From an uncultured Pseudomonadales bacterium (lineage in GTDB: Bacteria > Pseudomonadota > Gammaproteobacteria > Pseudomonadales > Azotimanducaceae), in NCBI GenBank assembly GCA_905182095.1, contig CAJJAQ010000211.1, positions 1 through 47,255 of the forward strand: 47,255 bases of DNA, written 5' to 3'. Positions within the stretch are counted from its first letter, which is position 1. Each line of letters opens with the position of its first letter. Both the position numbers and the translations under genes were made by a program. Shown here one piece after another: positions 17,001 through 25,093 of this stretch. The notes beneath the pieces are model-generated. The model searched no databases and had not been told where the DNA came from. It saw only the letters and a program-made list of their open reading frames with translations.

Positions 17001-18684
17001 GGTTCACTCCAGGCGTATCTTGATCATTTTTAAAACCAGCCTTTGCTGCAGCAAAAGGTTCTATTTCTATGCTTTCTCCTACGTATTTAGACAAAAACGT
17101 AAGCGCGTGCGAAATCTCAATATCTAAGTCCATCAATTCATTAGCCCAAAATCCACCTTCACTCGCCTCTACTTCTCGTGACGCTAAATTGGAAAAAAAC
17201 TGCAATTGATTTTCCGACAGCTTTGTACTCAAATTTTTCGCTGCCAAAGCCAATCGAGAAAAGCCGAAATTGTCAGCCGAGCAAACCAACATATACAAAT
17301 TGTGTCGAACCTCGGCAAGATTGCCTAAATGAATATTCTCTAAGAGACGTGACCGACTGCGTAATTCTGTAGAGAACCGTTCAAGCAATTTGAAAACTTC
17401 AACAACGCCAATGATTTTTGAAAACTCGGTTAAGCGCTCAACTGGCATAGTTGCTTCTAGAGTTGCTTCTAGAGTTGCTTCTGCGCGGCCCCCTCCTAAC
17501 ACTCGTTTTAACGCAACGGTGAGGTCTTTATCTTTCACCGGCTTAGATAGAAAATCGTTAAAACCTGCGTCTAAGCAAGCTTGCTGGTCGGCATCTGAAA
17601 CATAGGCTGTTAGTGCAATTAGGGGCACACGAGCGAGCATACCTGGCAGGTTACGAATTTCTTTAGCCGCGGTAATTCCGTCCATATTTGGCATCGCTAA
17701 ATCCATCAAGATCGCTGCGTAGGACTTTTGACGGACGGCAGAAAGAGCCTCTAATCCGTCGGCAGCCAAATCTACCGCATAACCTGCGGCGGTAAGAATA
17801 GACTTTAGAACTAAACGGTTAGACGGCGAGTCATCTACCAATAAAACATTCGTGATTTCTGGCTCAGCTATTGCCGCACTAGTGGCGTAAGCGTGTAATG
17901 CGTCCGAGGCAGCTTGGTCAGAGAGGGTGTTTAGGGTAACGCCACGGTTTGGTATTAAGTCAAATTGCTCTGCTACTTTTGCATCTAACGGCAATTCAAT
18001 AAGCCATCTGATACCACTGCCAATTTCGCTAGTGGCGTGTATCTCTCCTCCTATGAGGCGCATCAAGGCCCTAGCCAAACAAATATTCAGATTCAATTCG
18101 ACGCCATTAGACATACTCCAATTTAGTGCGCCACTAGACCATTGATTAAAGCTGAATAAATTATCCAGTTCAGATTGCGCCAGACCTAGGCTTGTATCCA
18201 AAATTTGAATCCCAAGGCGGCCTTGACGGTTTTTACTGACCTGTATATCGACGCGATCGCGGCGACTGAATAACACGGCATACTGCAAAACGTGTGTGAA
18301 ACTTTGGGAAAATTTTTCTTCATCAACAACAAACTCTGCTATTGATGCAACGTCTAAATCGTCGTCGTAGCTGACAAGAACAGAAACCCCGCTAGAGCGC
18401 GGGTCGAGGACAACACTATCCACTACAGATTCGATCAATCGACCAAGATCTACTGGTAAATTAGACACCTGCATCAACTGATTTTCTATTGAGTCTAGGT
18501 CACCAACGGTCTGCAACAACGAAATAAGGTGTTGTGTTGATAGATTTGCATGTTGCACTAGGGTCTGCTCTTCGGTTCCACTGAGCTGATCGCCAACAAT
18601 GGACAAAGTGCCTTGAATTGTATTTAGCGTAGTGCGGATATCCGGCGCAGCCAAAGACAACAATTGAGATAGCATAGATTTCAT
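16993..18684 (-). CDS. degenerate histidine kinase fused to REC and Hpt domains (soluble pseudokinase relay protein)
   Basis: A 563-residue soluble protein whose domain order copies the kinase encoded downstream. Residues 6-70 align with HisKA, but the phosphoacceptor position reads AAPDIRTTLN, with Pro14 where SHEIRTPLN has His. The ATPase region (75-235) has lost its N box (HVLQYAVLFS in place of NLLSNAIKFT) and the G2 loop, and G1 reads DTSLGL. The receiver (278-395) is intact: LLVDDSPSNR, Asp328 in ILMDLAMPNMDG, Lys381 in FLSKPV. A C-terminal Hpt-like domain has EVRHNLYMLVCSADNFG (His461). It probably cannot autophosphorylate but can receive and pass on phosphate. It precedes and overlaps the active kinase gene by 8 bp, so the two are likely partners. 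Confidence 0.85.
   Translation of the reverse strand: MKSMLSQLLSLAAPDIRTTLNTIQGTLSIVGDQLSGTEEQTLVQHANLSTQHLISLLQTVGDLDSIENQLMQVSNLPVDLGRLIESVVDSVVLDPRSSGVSVLVSYDDDLDVASIAEFVVDEEKFSQSFTHVLQYAVLFSRRDRVDIQVSKNRQGRLGIQILDTSLGLAQSELDNLFSFNQWSSGALNWSMSNGVELNLNICLARALMRLIGGEIHATSEIGSGIRWLIELPLDAKVAEQFDLIPNRGVTLNTLSDQAASDALHAYATSAAIAEPEITNVLLVDDSPSNRLVLKSILTAAGYAVDLAADGLEALSAVRQKSYAAILMDLAMPNMDGITAAKEIRNLPGMLARVPLIALTAYVSDADQQACLDAGFNDFLSKPVKDKDLTVALKRVLGGGRAEATLEATLEATMPVERLTEFSKIIGVVEVFKLLERFSTELRSRSRLLENIHLGNLAEVRHNLYMLVCSADNFGFSRLALAAKNLSTKLSENQLQFFSNLASREVEASEGGFWANELMDLDIEISHALTFLSKYVGESIEIEPFAAAKAGFKNDQDTPGVNHV
17449..17484 (-). repeat. 12-bp in-frame tandem repeat in the pseudokinase gene
   Basis: The plus-strand unit AGTTGCTTCTAG occurs at 17449-17460 and 17461-17472, with a third copy at 17473-17484 that differs in its last two bases. 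It encodes the linker repeat EATLEATLEAT between the receiver and Hpt domains. A change in copy number would alter linker length by four residues without breaking the frame. Confidence 0.9.
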
Positions 18685-18694
18685 AATTTGATGC

Positions 18695-18937
18695 TCAAAA
18701 TTTTGGCCCAGACGTGGACAAATCTACTTCTGCAGGGTTTTGCAAACGCTCCACCGCAATTTTTTTATCCTGTGTACCGGCACCTGGAGACAGTGCTTGC
18801 ACTATGCATGTGAAAAGCTCTTCAACAATAATTTCGATTTTGTTAAAGGAATTTAGAATGTTGAGGTGCCAGCGGGCAGGAAGCCACGGCAAGCTACCAC
18901 CGTTGAGTACACTATATTTACTTTCGTTTATGAGCAT
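18695..18937 (-). CDS. small hypothetical protein upstream of the pseudokinase
   Basis: A possible 80-residue protein (a 90-residue version starts at 18967). It ends 10 bp before the pseudokinase ATG, on the same strand. GGTGGA sits 6 nt before the ATG at 18937, a fair ribosome site. The middle, NILNSFNKIEIIVEELFTCI, looks helical and amphipathic; there is no signal peptide or recognisable domain. It is in a different frame from the pseudokinase, and an in-frame TAG blocks extension of that protein, so it is not a missed N-terminus without a frameshift. It could be a small partner of the relay or only leader sequence. Confidence 0.35.
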   Translation of the reverse strand: MLINESKYSVLNGGSLPWLPARWHLNILNSFNKIEIIVEELFTCIVQALSPGAGTQDKKIAVERLQNPAEVDLSTSGPKF

Positions 18938-19194
18938 TGACCATCCACCAATCAACCGGCGCCACATAGCGCGCTAAGGGGGAAGATAGTGTCCGATCAA
19001 AGAGTTGAAGGTGCTAGGCGAGTTCCATGAGGTATTGTTTAGTCGACGGTCGGTATATTTATCGACAAGAAAAACCACTTAACCCGACCCGCCTGTAACC
19101 TTTTTAGTAACAAACATAAAACATTAGGTGTAATTTTGCCGACAAGCGGCTCGAACGCACAACATTTGTTAACCACAAGTTCGGTTATGGGCAA

Positions 19195-20052
19195 TTATTC
19201 CACCTTCAACCAATAACCCCCATCGGGGTGATGCTTAACATGCCCCGCGGTGGGCGTGGCAAAATGCGTTCCAATAATCAAAATGTCCTCATCAACATAG
19301 CGCTCTAGGAGTGATTCTCGAGTTTTTTGCCCTTGTGCTTGATCAAAATCTGCGGAAGAGCACCAGTGGGTTTTAGTCATTTGAACGGGGTGATGAATGC
19401 AATCGCCGGTGATCAACCCTTCACTACCATTTGAACTGATATGTACGCTGACATGACCTGGGGTGTGCCCGGGCGTTGATTGGAGTTGCACCTCAAGACA
19501 AAGTTTATGGTCCTCTTCAACCAGGTCAACCAAGCCAGCCTCAACTACCGGTCGCACCGAGTCTGCAAGTACCGGCCCATAACTCGCTTCATCTTCATGA
19601 GCATCCCAATAAGCCCATTCGTTCGCCGCAATCAAATAGCGCGCGTTAGGAAATGTTGGCACCCACTGTCCTTCCACCAACATGGTATTCCAGCCCACGT
19701 GATCTACATGCAGGTGGGTACACAAAACCGTATCAATACTTTCACGCGGATAGCCCGCATCAGCTAGATCCTGCAAAAAGGTAGTTTGTAAGTGGGACCA
19801 ACTGGCGATGTTGCGTTCTTTATCGTTGCCTATGCAGGTATCAACTAAGATACGGCGAGTGCCCGTATCTATGATGAGTGCGTGCACACTCATAATCAAA
19901 TTACCCTGTTTGTCCATAAAGTGCGGTTGCATCCACTCGATAGCCTGACAGGCGTCACGAGTAGCGTCAGGCAAGATAAAGCGCGACCCGCCGGTCGTTT
20001 CCATTTCGATAACCCGGGTGACTTTTACCTCACCTATTTGCCATTGATGCAT
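19195..20052 (-). CDS. metallo-beta-lactamase-fold hydrolase
   Basis: A 285-residue binuclear-metal hydrolase. The ligand set is complete: THLHVDHVG (His113, His115, Asp117, His118), STPGHTPGH (His196), TGDCIHH (Asp217) and GTHFATP (His263). The length and the LVDTCIGNDKER segment before the first motif resemble the AHL-lactonase-like and alkylsulfatase-free branch of MBL hydrolases often annotated only by fold. There is no signal peptide, so it is cytosolic. It is divergent from the acyl-CoA ligase gene with 148 bp between them. A lactone or thioester substrate is plausible, not proven. Confidence 0.85.
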   Translation of the reverse strand: MHQWQIGEVKVTRVIEMETTGGSRFILPDATRDACQAIEWMQPHFMDKQGNLIMSVHALIIDTGTRRILVDTCIGNDKERNIASWSHLQTTFLQDLADAGYPRESIDTVLCTHLHVDHVGWNTMLVEGQWVPTFPNARYLIAANEWAYWDAHEDEASYGPVLADSVRPVVEAGLVDLVEEDHKLCLEVQLQSTPGHTPGHVSVHISSNGSEGLITGDCIHHPVQMTKTHWCSSADFDQAQGQKTRESLLERYVDEDILIIGTHFATPTAGHVKHHPDGGYWLKVE

Positions 20053-20161
20053 AACTCTCTCCTACCTATTTAGACCCATAAATTCGTCAACTCTACGATC
20101 AGAATTGACCGCATAAATCACAACACGACACCCCAAGAGACTACTATTTTTGTTATCGTTC

Positions 20162-20195
20162 TTACATTAGTAAAAAATATAATATGCCTGGAGAG
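20162..20195 (+). promoter_or_regulatory. candidate promoter and operator of the acyl-CoA ligase gene
   Basis: A perfect -10 hexamer TATAAT lies at 20178-20183. Just upstream, TTACATTAGTAA (20162-20173) is a TTAC-N4-GTAA inverted repeat of the kind bound by TetR or MarR dimers. No good -35 stands at 17 bp, which fits an activator-dependent or repressed promoter. The ribosome site GGAGAG is at 20190-20195, 5 nt before the ATG; the gap between the -10 and the ribosome site is very short, implying a short leader. Confidence 0.4.
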
Positions 20196-20200
20196 ACAAC

Positions 20201-22009
20201 ATGCAGTTAATAAAAGATATTTCAACGCTGGCTCACATACCAGCACTGCTAAAGCTTAAGAAGGGCATGAAGCCTCGCCCATTTGAGGTCATAGATTGCC
20301 CAGGCGGTCGACTCGAAACAAATGCCAAGCGCTTTGGCCAGCAATCGGCCCTAGTTTTTGAAGATCAAGTACTAAACTGGTCAGAGCTCAATGCTGCGGC
20401 GAATCGTTACGCCTGGGCAATGAAAACCGAAGGTTTGAATCGCGGCGACTGCGTCAGCGTTATGATGGAAAATCGGGTTGAGTTCCTAGCCTTACTTATG
20501 GGCTTGAACAAGATTGGCGTCACAGCAGGTCTACTCAACACTAATTTGACCGGTAAATCGTTGATTCATTGCATTACCGTGACCCAGTCAAAGAAATGCA
20601 TCTTCGGCGAAGAAGTCATCGCTTCAGTGCAAGAGATTTACGCCGAGTTACCAATGCAGCAAGGCCAAGATTTTTTGTTTATCGCCGACGCGGGAAAGCA
20701 AACAGCACCTGGGTGGAGCAAGGATCTAAAGCCGCTGGCCGCTTCCGCCAGTGCAGAGAACCCCGCCGAAACAGCGTCCACCACGCTCGGTGAGACCGCC
20801 TTCTACATTTACACCTCTGGCACCACAGGACTTCCCAAGGCCGCCGTGATATCCAATAGACGCTACTTGATTAGCGCAGATATGGCTGGCACCGGTGGAC
20901 TCAAGTGCAAAACCCAAGACAGAATTTACCTCTGTCTGCCCCTTTATCATGCAACAGGTTTATTGCTTGGCGTTGGCTCTGCACTGGCCACTGGCGCCAG
21001 TATGTTCGTAAGACGCAAATTTTCAGCGAGTAATTTCCTCAAAGAAGTGCGCCAACACCACTGCACCCACATGATTTATATTGGCGAGCTATGCCGATAC
21101 TTAGTCAACTCTGAAGCCCAGGCGGATGATGCGAAAAATCCCCTACGCAGCATCATGGGCAATGGTCTGCGCCCCGATATTTGGATGCAGTTCAAACAAC
21201 GCTATGGCATCTCGCGGATTTGCGAATTTTATGGCGCGTCCGAAGGCAACGTCGCCTTTGCCAACCTAATGAACAAAGACCTCACCGTGGGCATGACCTC
21301 GGCGGAAGTGAGCTTGGTGCAATATGACGTTGATAACGATGAAATCGTCAAAGACAACCAAGGTTTTTGCATTCCCGCCGTAAGAGGCGAGGCTGGGCTG
21401 CTGCTGGGCAAAATAACCCCAGATACGGTTTTTGAAGGTTATACGGACGAGGCCGCTACAGAAAGTAAGGTCCTGCGCGGCGCCCTAGAAAAGGATGACG
21501 CCTGGTTCAATACAGGCGACCTGATGCGGGTTGTAGAAGTAGGTTATTCACTTGGCTATGATCATTACCAGTTTGTTGACCGTGTGGGCGATACATTTCG
21601 CTGGAAAGCCGAAAACGTTTCGACTAATGAAGTAGGCGAAATAATTAATGCTTTCCCTCAAGTCAAATTCTGTAATGTCTACGGCGTGGAAGTACCTGGT
21701 GCAGACGGCAGAGCTGGCATGGTTTCTATTACGCTTAACGATGATGTCAAAGAGCTAGATTTAAAGGCATTTGCTCAGTTTGCGCAAAATGCATTGCCCA
21801 ACTATGCCGTACCGGTTTTCATCCGGGTAGACCCAGAGATTGACGTCACTGGTACCTTTAAAATGCTCAAAGGCGAGCTACGACAACAAGGGTTCAATAT
21901 TGACCGTATTGAGGGCCCTGTCTTCGTTATGAAAAGCGACGAAAAAACTTACAGCGCCTTAGATCAAGCGTACTTAGAAAAGATCGGTAATGCGCAAGCA
22001 GGTTACTAG
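20201..22009 (+). CDS. long-chain fatty acyl-CoA ligase, FATP/VLACS type
   Basis: A 602-residue ANL-superfamily enzyme that activates long-chain acids to acyl-CoA with ATP. The P-loop YIYTSGTTGLPKAAV lies at 202-216, the A-motif core CEFYGASEGNVAFANL near 345, and the C-terminal hinge RVGDTFRWKAENVSTNEV near 470. The RWKGENVSTxEV-like hinge and YGxxEGN are diagnostic of fatty-acid transport proteins (FadD6-like) rather than FadD. An N-terminal hydrophobic stretch is absent, so it is probably peripheral. GGAGAG precedes the ATG. It may act on fatty or isoprenoid/steroid side-chain acids; the LLM oxidoreductases nearby make a catabolic role plausible. Confidence 0.92.
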   Translation: MQLIKDISTLAHIPALLKLKKGMKPRPFEVIDCPGGRLETNAKRFGQQSALVFEDQVLNWSELNAAANRYAWAMKTEGLNRGDCVSVMMENRVEFLALLMGLNKIGVTAGLLNTNLTGKSLIHCITVTQSKKCIFGEEVIASVQEIYAELPMQQGQDFLFIADAGKQTAPGWSKDLKPLAASASAENPAETASTTLGETAFYIYTSGTTGLPKAAVISNRRYLISADMAGTGGLKCKTQDRIYLCLPLYHATGLLLGVGSALATGASMFVRRKFSASNFLKEVRQHHCTHMIYIGELCRYLVNSEAQADDAKNPLRSIMGNGLRPDIWMQFKQRYGISRICEFYGASEGNVAFANLMNKDLTVGMTSAEVSLVQYDVDNDEIVKDNQGFCIPAVRGEAGLLLGKITPDTVFEGYTDEAATESKVLRGALEKDDAWFNTGDLMRVVEVGYSLGYDHYQFVDRVGDTFRWKAENVSTNEVGEIINAFPQVKFCNVYGVEVPGADGRAGMVSITLNDDVKELDLKAFAQFAQNALPNYAVPVFIRVDPEIDVTGTFKMLKGELRQQGFNIDRIEGPVFVMKSDEKTYSALDQAYLEKIGNAQAGY

Positions 22010-22119
22010 ATCATCTATGCTGCAGCGCTTAAACGGCGGCAAGTACAACCAACTTAGCCGAAGTTTTTGCTCGGCACCGGACTAACGTCCTCCAGCTCTA
22101 TTAGGTAACCAAGTTAAGA

Positions 22120-22725
22120 ATGGATAAAGCAGTACTACTAGACCTAGGCGGTGTTGTCTTAGATATAGATTTTCATCGAGTATTTGCCTCGTGGGCAACG
22201 GACAGCGGAGTTGATAAATCCTTATTCTACGAAAAGTGGACACTGGATGATGCGTATAAGAGCCACGAAATAGGCGGAATTTCTTTTCAGGAATACAGCG
22301 CGCATCTTTCCAAGACACTAAATATAAGCATGTCTGACTCAAACTGGCAGAAAGGGTGGAACACTTTGTGGGTAGGCGCCTATGCATCAGTCGTTGAACT
22401 ATTGCCGCAATTGGCCCAACAATACAAGCTGTGTGCCTTTAGCAACACCAACGCCACCCACGCAGCTTCCTTCAATCAGCATTTCAAAGCGGAGCTTGGC
22501 CATTTCGAAACACTGTATCTATCTCAAGAAATTGGCTGCCGCAAACCAAATACACAGGCATTTTTGACAGTGTGTGAAAGCATGGGTTACGCGCCTCAAG
22601 ACGTGGTGTTCTTAGACGACACGCTAGAAAACGTCAGGGGGGCAAAAGACGCTGGGTTAGAGGCGTACCACACTCGATCCGAGGCAAAAGTGGCGGATCA
22701 ACTCAGCGCTTTGTTAGGCCGCTAG
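22120..22725 (+). CDS. HAD-IA phosphatase, YihX-like
   Basis: A 201-residue haloacid-dehalogenase-type phosphatase. Motif I is LLDLGGVVLDIDFHRVF (nucleophile Asp8), motif II FSNTNATHAASFNQHF, motif III with GCRKPNTQAF, and motif IV VVFLDDTLENVRGAKDAG. The DLGxVxxDIDFxRVxxxW opening and SNTNxxH match E. coli YihX, an alpha-D-glucose-1-phosphate phosphatase, so a sugar phosphate is a likely substrate. It follows the acyl-CoA ligase gene by 110 bp on the same strand. The helical cap spans about residues 17-85. Confidence 0.85.
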   Translation: MDKAVLLDLGGVVLDIDFHRVFASWATDSGVDKSLFYEKWTLDDAYKSHEIGGISFQEYSAHLSKTLNISMSDSNWQKGWNTLWVGAYASVVELLPQLAQQYKLCAFSNTNATHAASFNQHFKAELGHFETLYLSQEIGCRKPNTQAFLTVCESMGYAPQDVVFLDDTLENVRGAKDAGLEAYHTRSEAKVADQLSALLGR

Positions 22726-22748
22726 GTTAAGCAACTAGGTTAAGCAAC
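22723..22748 (+). repeat. 13-bp tandem duplication at the end of the HAD gene
   Basis: TAGGTTAAGCAAC is repeated twice head to tail. The first copy supplies the TAG stop codon of the HAD phosphatase gene. No effect on the protein. Confidence 0.8.
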
Positions 22749-22760
22749 TAACGCCTAATG

Positions 22761-23012
22761 CTAGTCCACATCTAACTCTACTGCCGCAATTAGTTCCAAG
22801 GCCTGCTGCCGAGACGTACCACAAAATAGTACTTCCGCCCTAAACTGCGCACAAAAGGCCGGGCGTTCTGGCCTGCCGAAAAGCCCACAAGCAAAATCTT
22901 CCGAGAGGTGAACACAAGCTACGCCTGCGGGTTTACCATCTGGCATCCCAGGCAGTGGTGCGGATATCGACGGAGCTATACAACAGGCGCCACAGGCAGG
23001 CCTGCATTGCAT
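22761..23012 (-). CDS. YkgJ-family cysteine cluster protein
   Basis: An 83-residue protein of the YkgJ (zinc/iron-chelating cysteine cluster) family. Cysteines are grouped as CRPACGACC at the N-terminus, then GVACVHLSEDFACGLFGRPERPAFC and LFCGTSRQQALELI. The pattern CxxxCGxCCxxPSIS and the GRPxRPxxC segment identify the family, whose members bind a metal but have no assigned reaction. GAGGGG lies before the ATG at 23012. It is convergent with the HAD phosphatase gene. Confidence 0.85.
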   Translation of the reverse strand: MQCRPACGACCIAPSISAPLPGMPDGKPAGVACVHLSEDFACGLFGRPERPAFCAQFRAEVLFCGTSRQQALELIAAVELDVD

Positions 23013-23066
23013 TTAACCGCCCCTCATGACAACCACTGCACGCACATATGCGTCAGCACTTTTTGT

Positions 23067-23939
23067 CTAGACATTAAATTTATGGGCAATAGCCGCATAG
23101 TTTTCAAGCATAGGAAGCACTACTTCAGACTCAGCTGACGGCAACGCAAAAATAATGCGGTCGAAACCCATCTCCAACAAAGATTCAACAGCCTGGGCAT
23201 CTGGACCTACACCAAAAATACTGAACTGGGGTTCACCACTGCGTCCTGCTTCATGCCAAGCCTCACGAGTACGGCCAATACCCTCAGCATAATCTACCGG
23301 CCCATTGGCACCTTTGCGGCTATCGTTTTGATAAATTGGGAACCAACCATCACCATACTCTGCAATGCGCTTATAAACATATTTGGAAGATGCACCCAAC
23401 AATACCGGTGGGCCGCCAGCTTGAACTGGTTTGGGATAGGCCCAAATCTTGTCAAAATCAACAAAATCACCGTGGTACTCGGCTTCTTCTTGAGTCCATA
23501 TTTCGCGCATGGCTAACATACGTTCTCGCAAAATTTTCCATCTATGTTCAAACGGCGTGCCGTGGTTCTCCATTTCTTCGGCGTTCCAACCCGCGCCAAT
23601 ACCTAATACGACTCGGCCTTTGGACAAAAAATCTAAACTCGCCACCTGCTTGGCCATTAATATAGGGTCGCGCTCAGTAATGAGTGAAATACCTGTACCC
23701 AGCTTCAAAGTCTCGGTCACAGCTGCCGCCATGGAGAGTGCCACAAACGGATCATAAGTATGCCAATACTCCTGCGGAAGCTCCGCGCCACCGGGCCAAG
23801 GAGATTTGCGACTCGCAGGAATATGCGTGTGTTCCGGCAAAAATAGAGATTCAAATCCGTGGGCTTCGGCTTCTTTGGCCAGTAAATCAGGCGCTATAGC
23901 GTAATCTGTAGCAAACATCAGTAGTCCGAAATCGATCAT
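23067..23939 (-). CDS. LLM-class flavin/F420-dependent oxidoreductase (1 of 4)
   Basis: A 290-residue TIM-barrel luciferase-like monooxygenase. LFLPEHTHIPASRKSPWPGG, then TYDPFVALSMAAAVTETL and RVVLGIGAGWNAEEMENHG, are hallmarks of the actinobacterial F420-dependent LLM branch. PPVLLGASSKYVYKRIAEYGDGW is the C-terminal phosphate-binding strand and loop. It may use F420H2 or FMN; the sequence alone does not decide. It has about 54 bp between its stop and the YkgJ start and could share a transcript. Substrate unknown; related enzymes work on steroids, lipids or xenobiotics. Confidence 0.88.
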   Translation of the reverse strand: MIDFGLLMFATDYAIAPDLLAKEAEAHGFESLFLPEHTHIPASRKSPWPGGAELPQEYWHTYDPFVALSMAAAVTETLKLGTGISLITERDPILMAKQVASLDFLSKGRVVLGIGAGWNAEEMENHGTPFEHRWKILRERMLAMREIWTQEEAEYHGDFVDFDKIWAYPKPVQAGGPPVLLGASSKYVYKRIAEYGDGWFPIYQNDSRKGANGPVDYAEGIGRTREAWHEAGRSGEPQFSIFGVGPDAQAVESLLEMGFDRIIFALPSAESEVVLPMLENYAAIAHKFNV

Positions 23940-24117
23940 AGTAAATCCTCGCTAAATCTCAGTTGGTTTGGTTTGTTTGTATAGAATTGCACAATGGGGC
24001 GTATTAACGCTAGAACGAGATGCAAGAGAGAGCGAAATGGGAGTGGGATTACGCCAAGCAGCGTCACTGAAATTTAATTCTACACCCTGCATTCATTGAC
24101 CTGATTCATGCACCAAC

Positions 24118-24849
24118 TTACAGCGCGTTTTCTAACCAATCCATATGCAGATCAATTTTGGCAATATAACGAGCAGCAGCTGGTCCCGGAGTGGTATTGA
24201 AGCCAACATTATAAGCTGAAAGCGCGCAATTATAATTACCCGTACACCGATCTACCAAGTGGCGTAATACCTGGGCACCGCAATATACGTTTTGTTCTGG
24301 GTCCTTGAGGTTGCTGACGCCACAGAAACTAGCCCAATAATCCGGTCTAACTTGAGTCGGCCCAACAGCGCCCACGTGTGACACAACATACTTGCGAAAC
24401 GAACTCTCGGTGAGCACTAGGCTCGCAATCAGTTCAGGGCTCAGCTTTTGCCTCTCGGCCGCCTCTAATATCCAAGCCGAAAATTCATTTGCTAAGCCTT
24501 GGTCGATACCGAAACCAAGACTCATGCGCTGACCAAACAAACTGACTTGCGCAGGGAATGGGGTTCGCCCCTGAACGGGCTTAGCAATGGAAATAGTTTT
24601 GCTCGCTAAGCTGCCTTGCTGAGCATTCAAAACAACCGAACCTGCATTAAACATTACCAATACGGCGGTCAATGCAGCTAAGAAAAGAGAAGGGAATGAT
24701 ACTTTTCGGAATGCGCTCAGGCTATTCCAACGCAGTGAATTTTTTCGGCAAAATTGTTGGCCCATAGCGAACAGCATGACGGCCAAAAAACACAACACAA
24801 CCGCTAAGGAGGTCACACAATCAAAAATTTTGCCTGCAAATTTCCGCAT
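24118..24849 (-). CDS. membrane-anchored lytic transglycosylase (SLT domain)
   Basis: A 243-residue protein with an SLT-type lysozyme-like domain. The catalytic glutamate is Glu148 in LVLTESSFRK; SHVGAVGPTQVRPDYW replaces the usual GAMGLMQL, and NYNCALSAYNVGFNTTPGP is the late family motif. Cys176, Cys190, Cys202 and Cys208 could form disulfides, as expected for a periplasmic enzyme. Two hydrophobic segments (11-30 and 52-70) precede the domain, so it is probably tethered to the inner membrane, unlike soluble Slt70. The ATG at 24849 has GGAGGG 9 nt upstream; a TTG at 24870 also begins the frame but covers that site. Confidence 0.85.
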   Translation of the reverse strand: MRKFAGKIFDCVTSLAVVLCFLAVMLFAMGQQFCRKNSLRWNSLSAFRKVSFPSLFLAALTAVLVMFNAGSVVLNAQQGSLASKTISIAKPVQGRTPFPAQVSLFGQRMSLGFGIDQGLANEFSAWILEAAERQKLSPELIASLVLTESSFRKYVVSHVGAVGPTQVRPDYWASFCGVSNLKDPEQNVYCGAQVLRHLVDRCTGNYNCALSAYNVGFNTTPGPAAARYIAKIDLHMDWLENAL

Positions 24850-25046
24850 TTTTGCCGTCCCTCCCCACAAAGTAGAATTCTGATTTAGTCTAACTGCCCG
24901 CCATCTGCAGGTAACAATTCACGCTAGACCGATTCATTGTAGGGCCATACGGTAACTTGCCAACAACCGGATGTATACAAATAATGGAAGAAAAATTGAG
25001 ACGGAATTAGGGGTGAATTAAAGAAGGCAGGGGCGTAGCTTAAGAC

Positions 25047-25080
25047 GAAGACTTTTGGCCGATTTAGGCCAAAAGTCTTC
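25047..25080 (-). terminator. long perfect hairpin after the second LLM gene
   Basis: GAAGACTTTTGGCC (25047-25060) and its exact reverse complement (25067-25080) form a 14-bp stem with a 6-nt loop, 13 bp after the stop of the LLM gene at 25094. There is no strong T run on the minus strand, so it may act as an mRNA 3' end stabiliser or a terminator with an atypical tail. On the plus strand it is followed by TCTTTAAT, but no plus-strand gene leads into it. Confidence 0.6.
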
Positions 25081-25093
25081 TCTTTAATGGCTC

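Noticed and set aside
17449-17484. Short direct repeats considered as a CRISPR-like array
   Set aside because: Units are 12 bp, contiguous, in frame and without spacers; no cas gene is in the window. The same applies to the other tandem repeats.
18714-18977. 87-residue plus-strand frame overlapping the small ORF upstream of the pseudokinase
   Set aside because: It is the complement of the minus-strand frame, has no ribosome site and is not placed in any operon.
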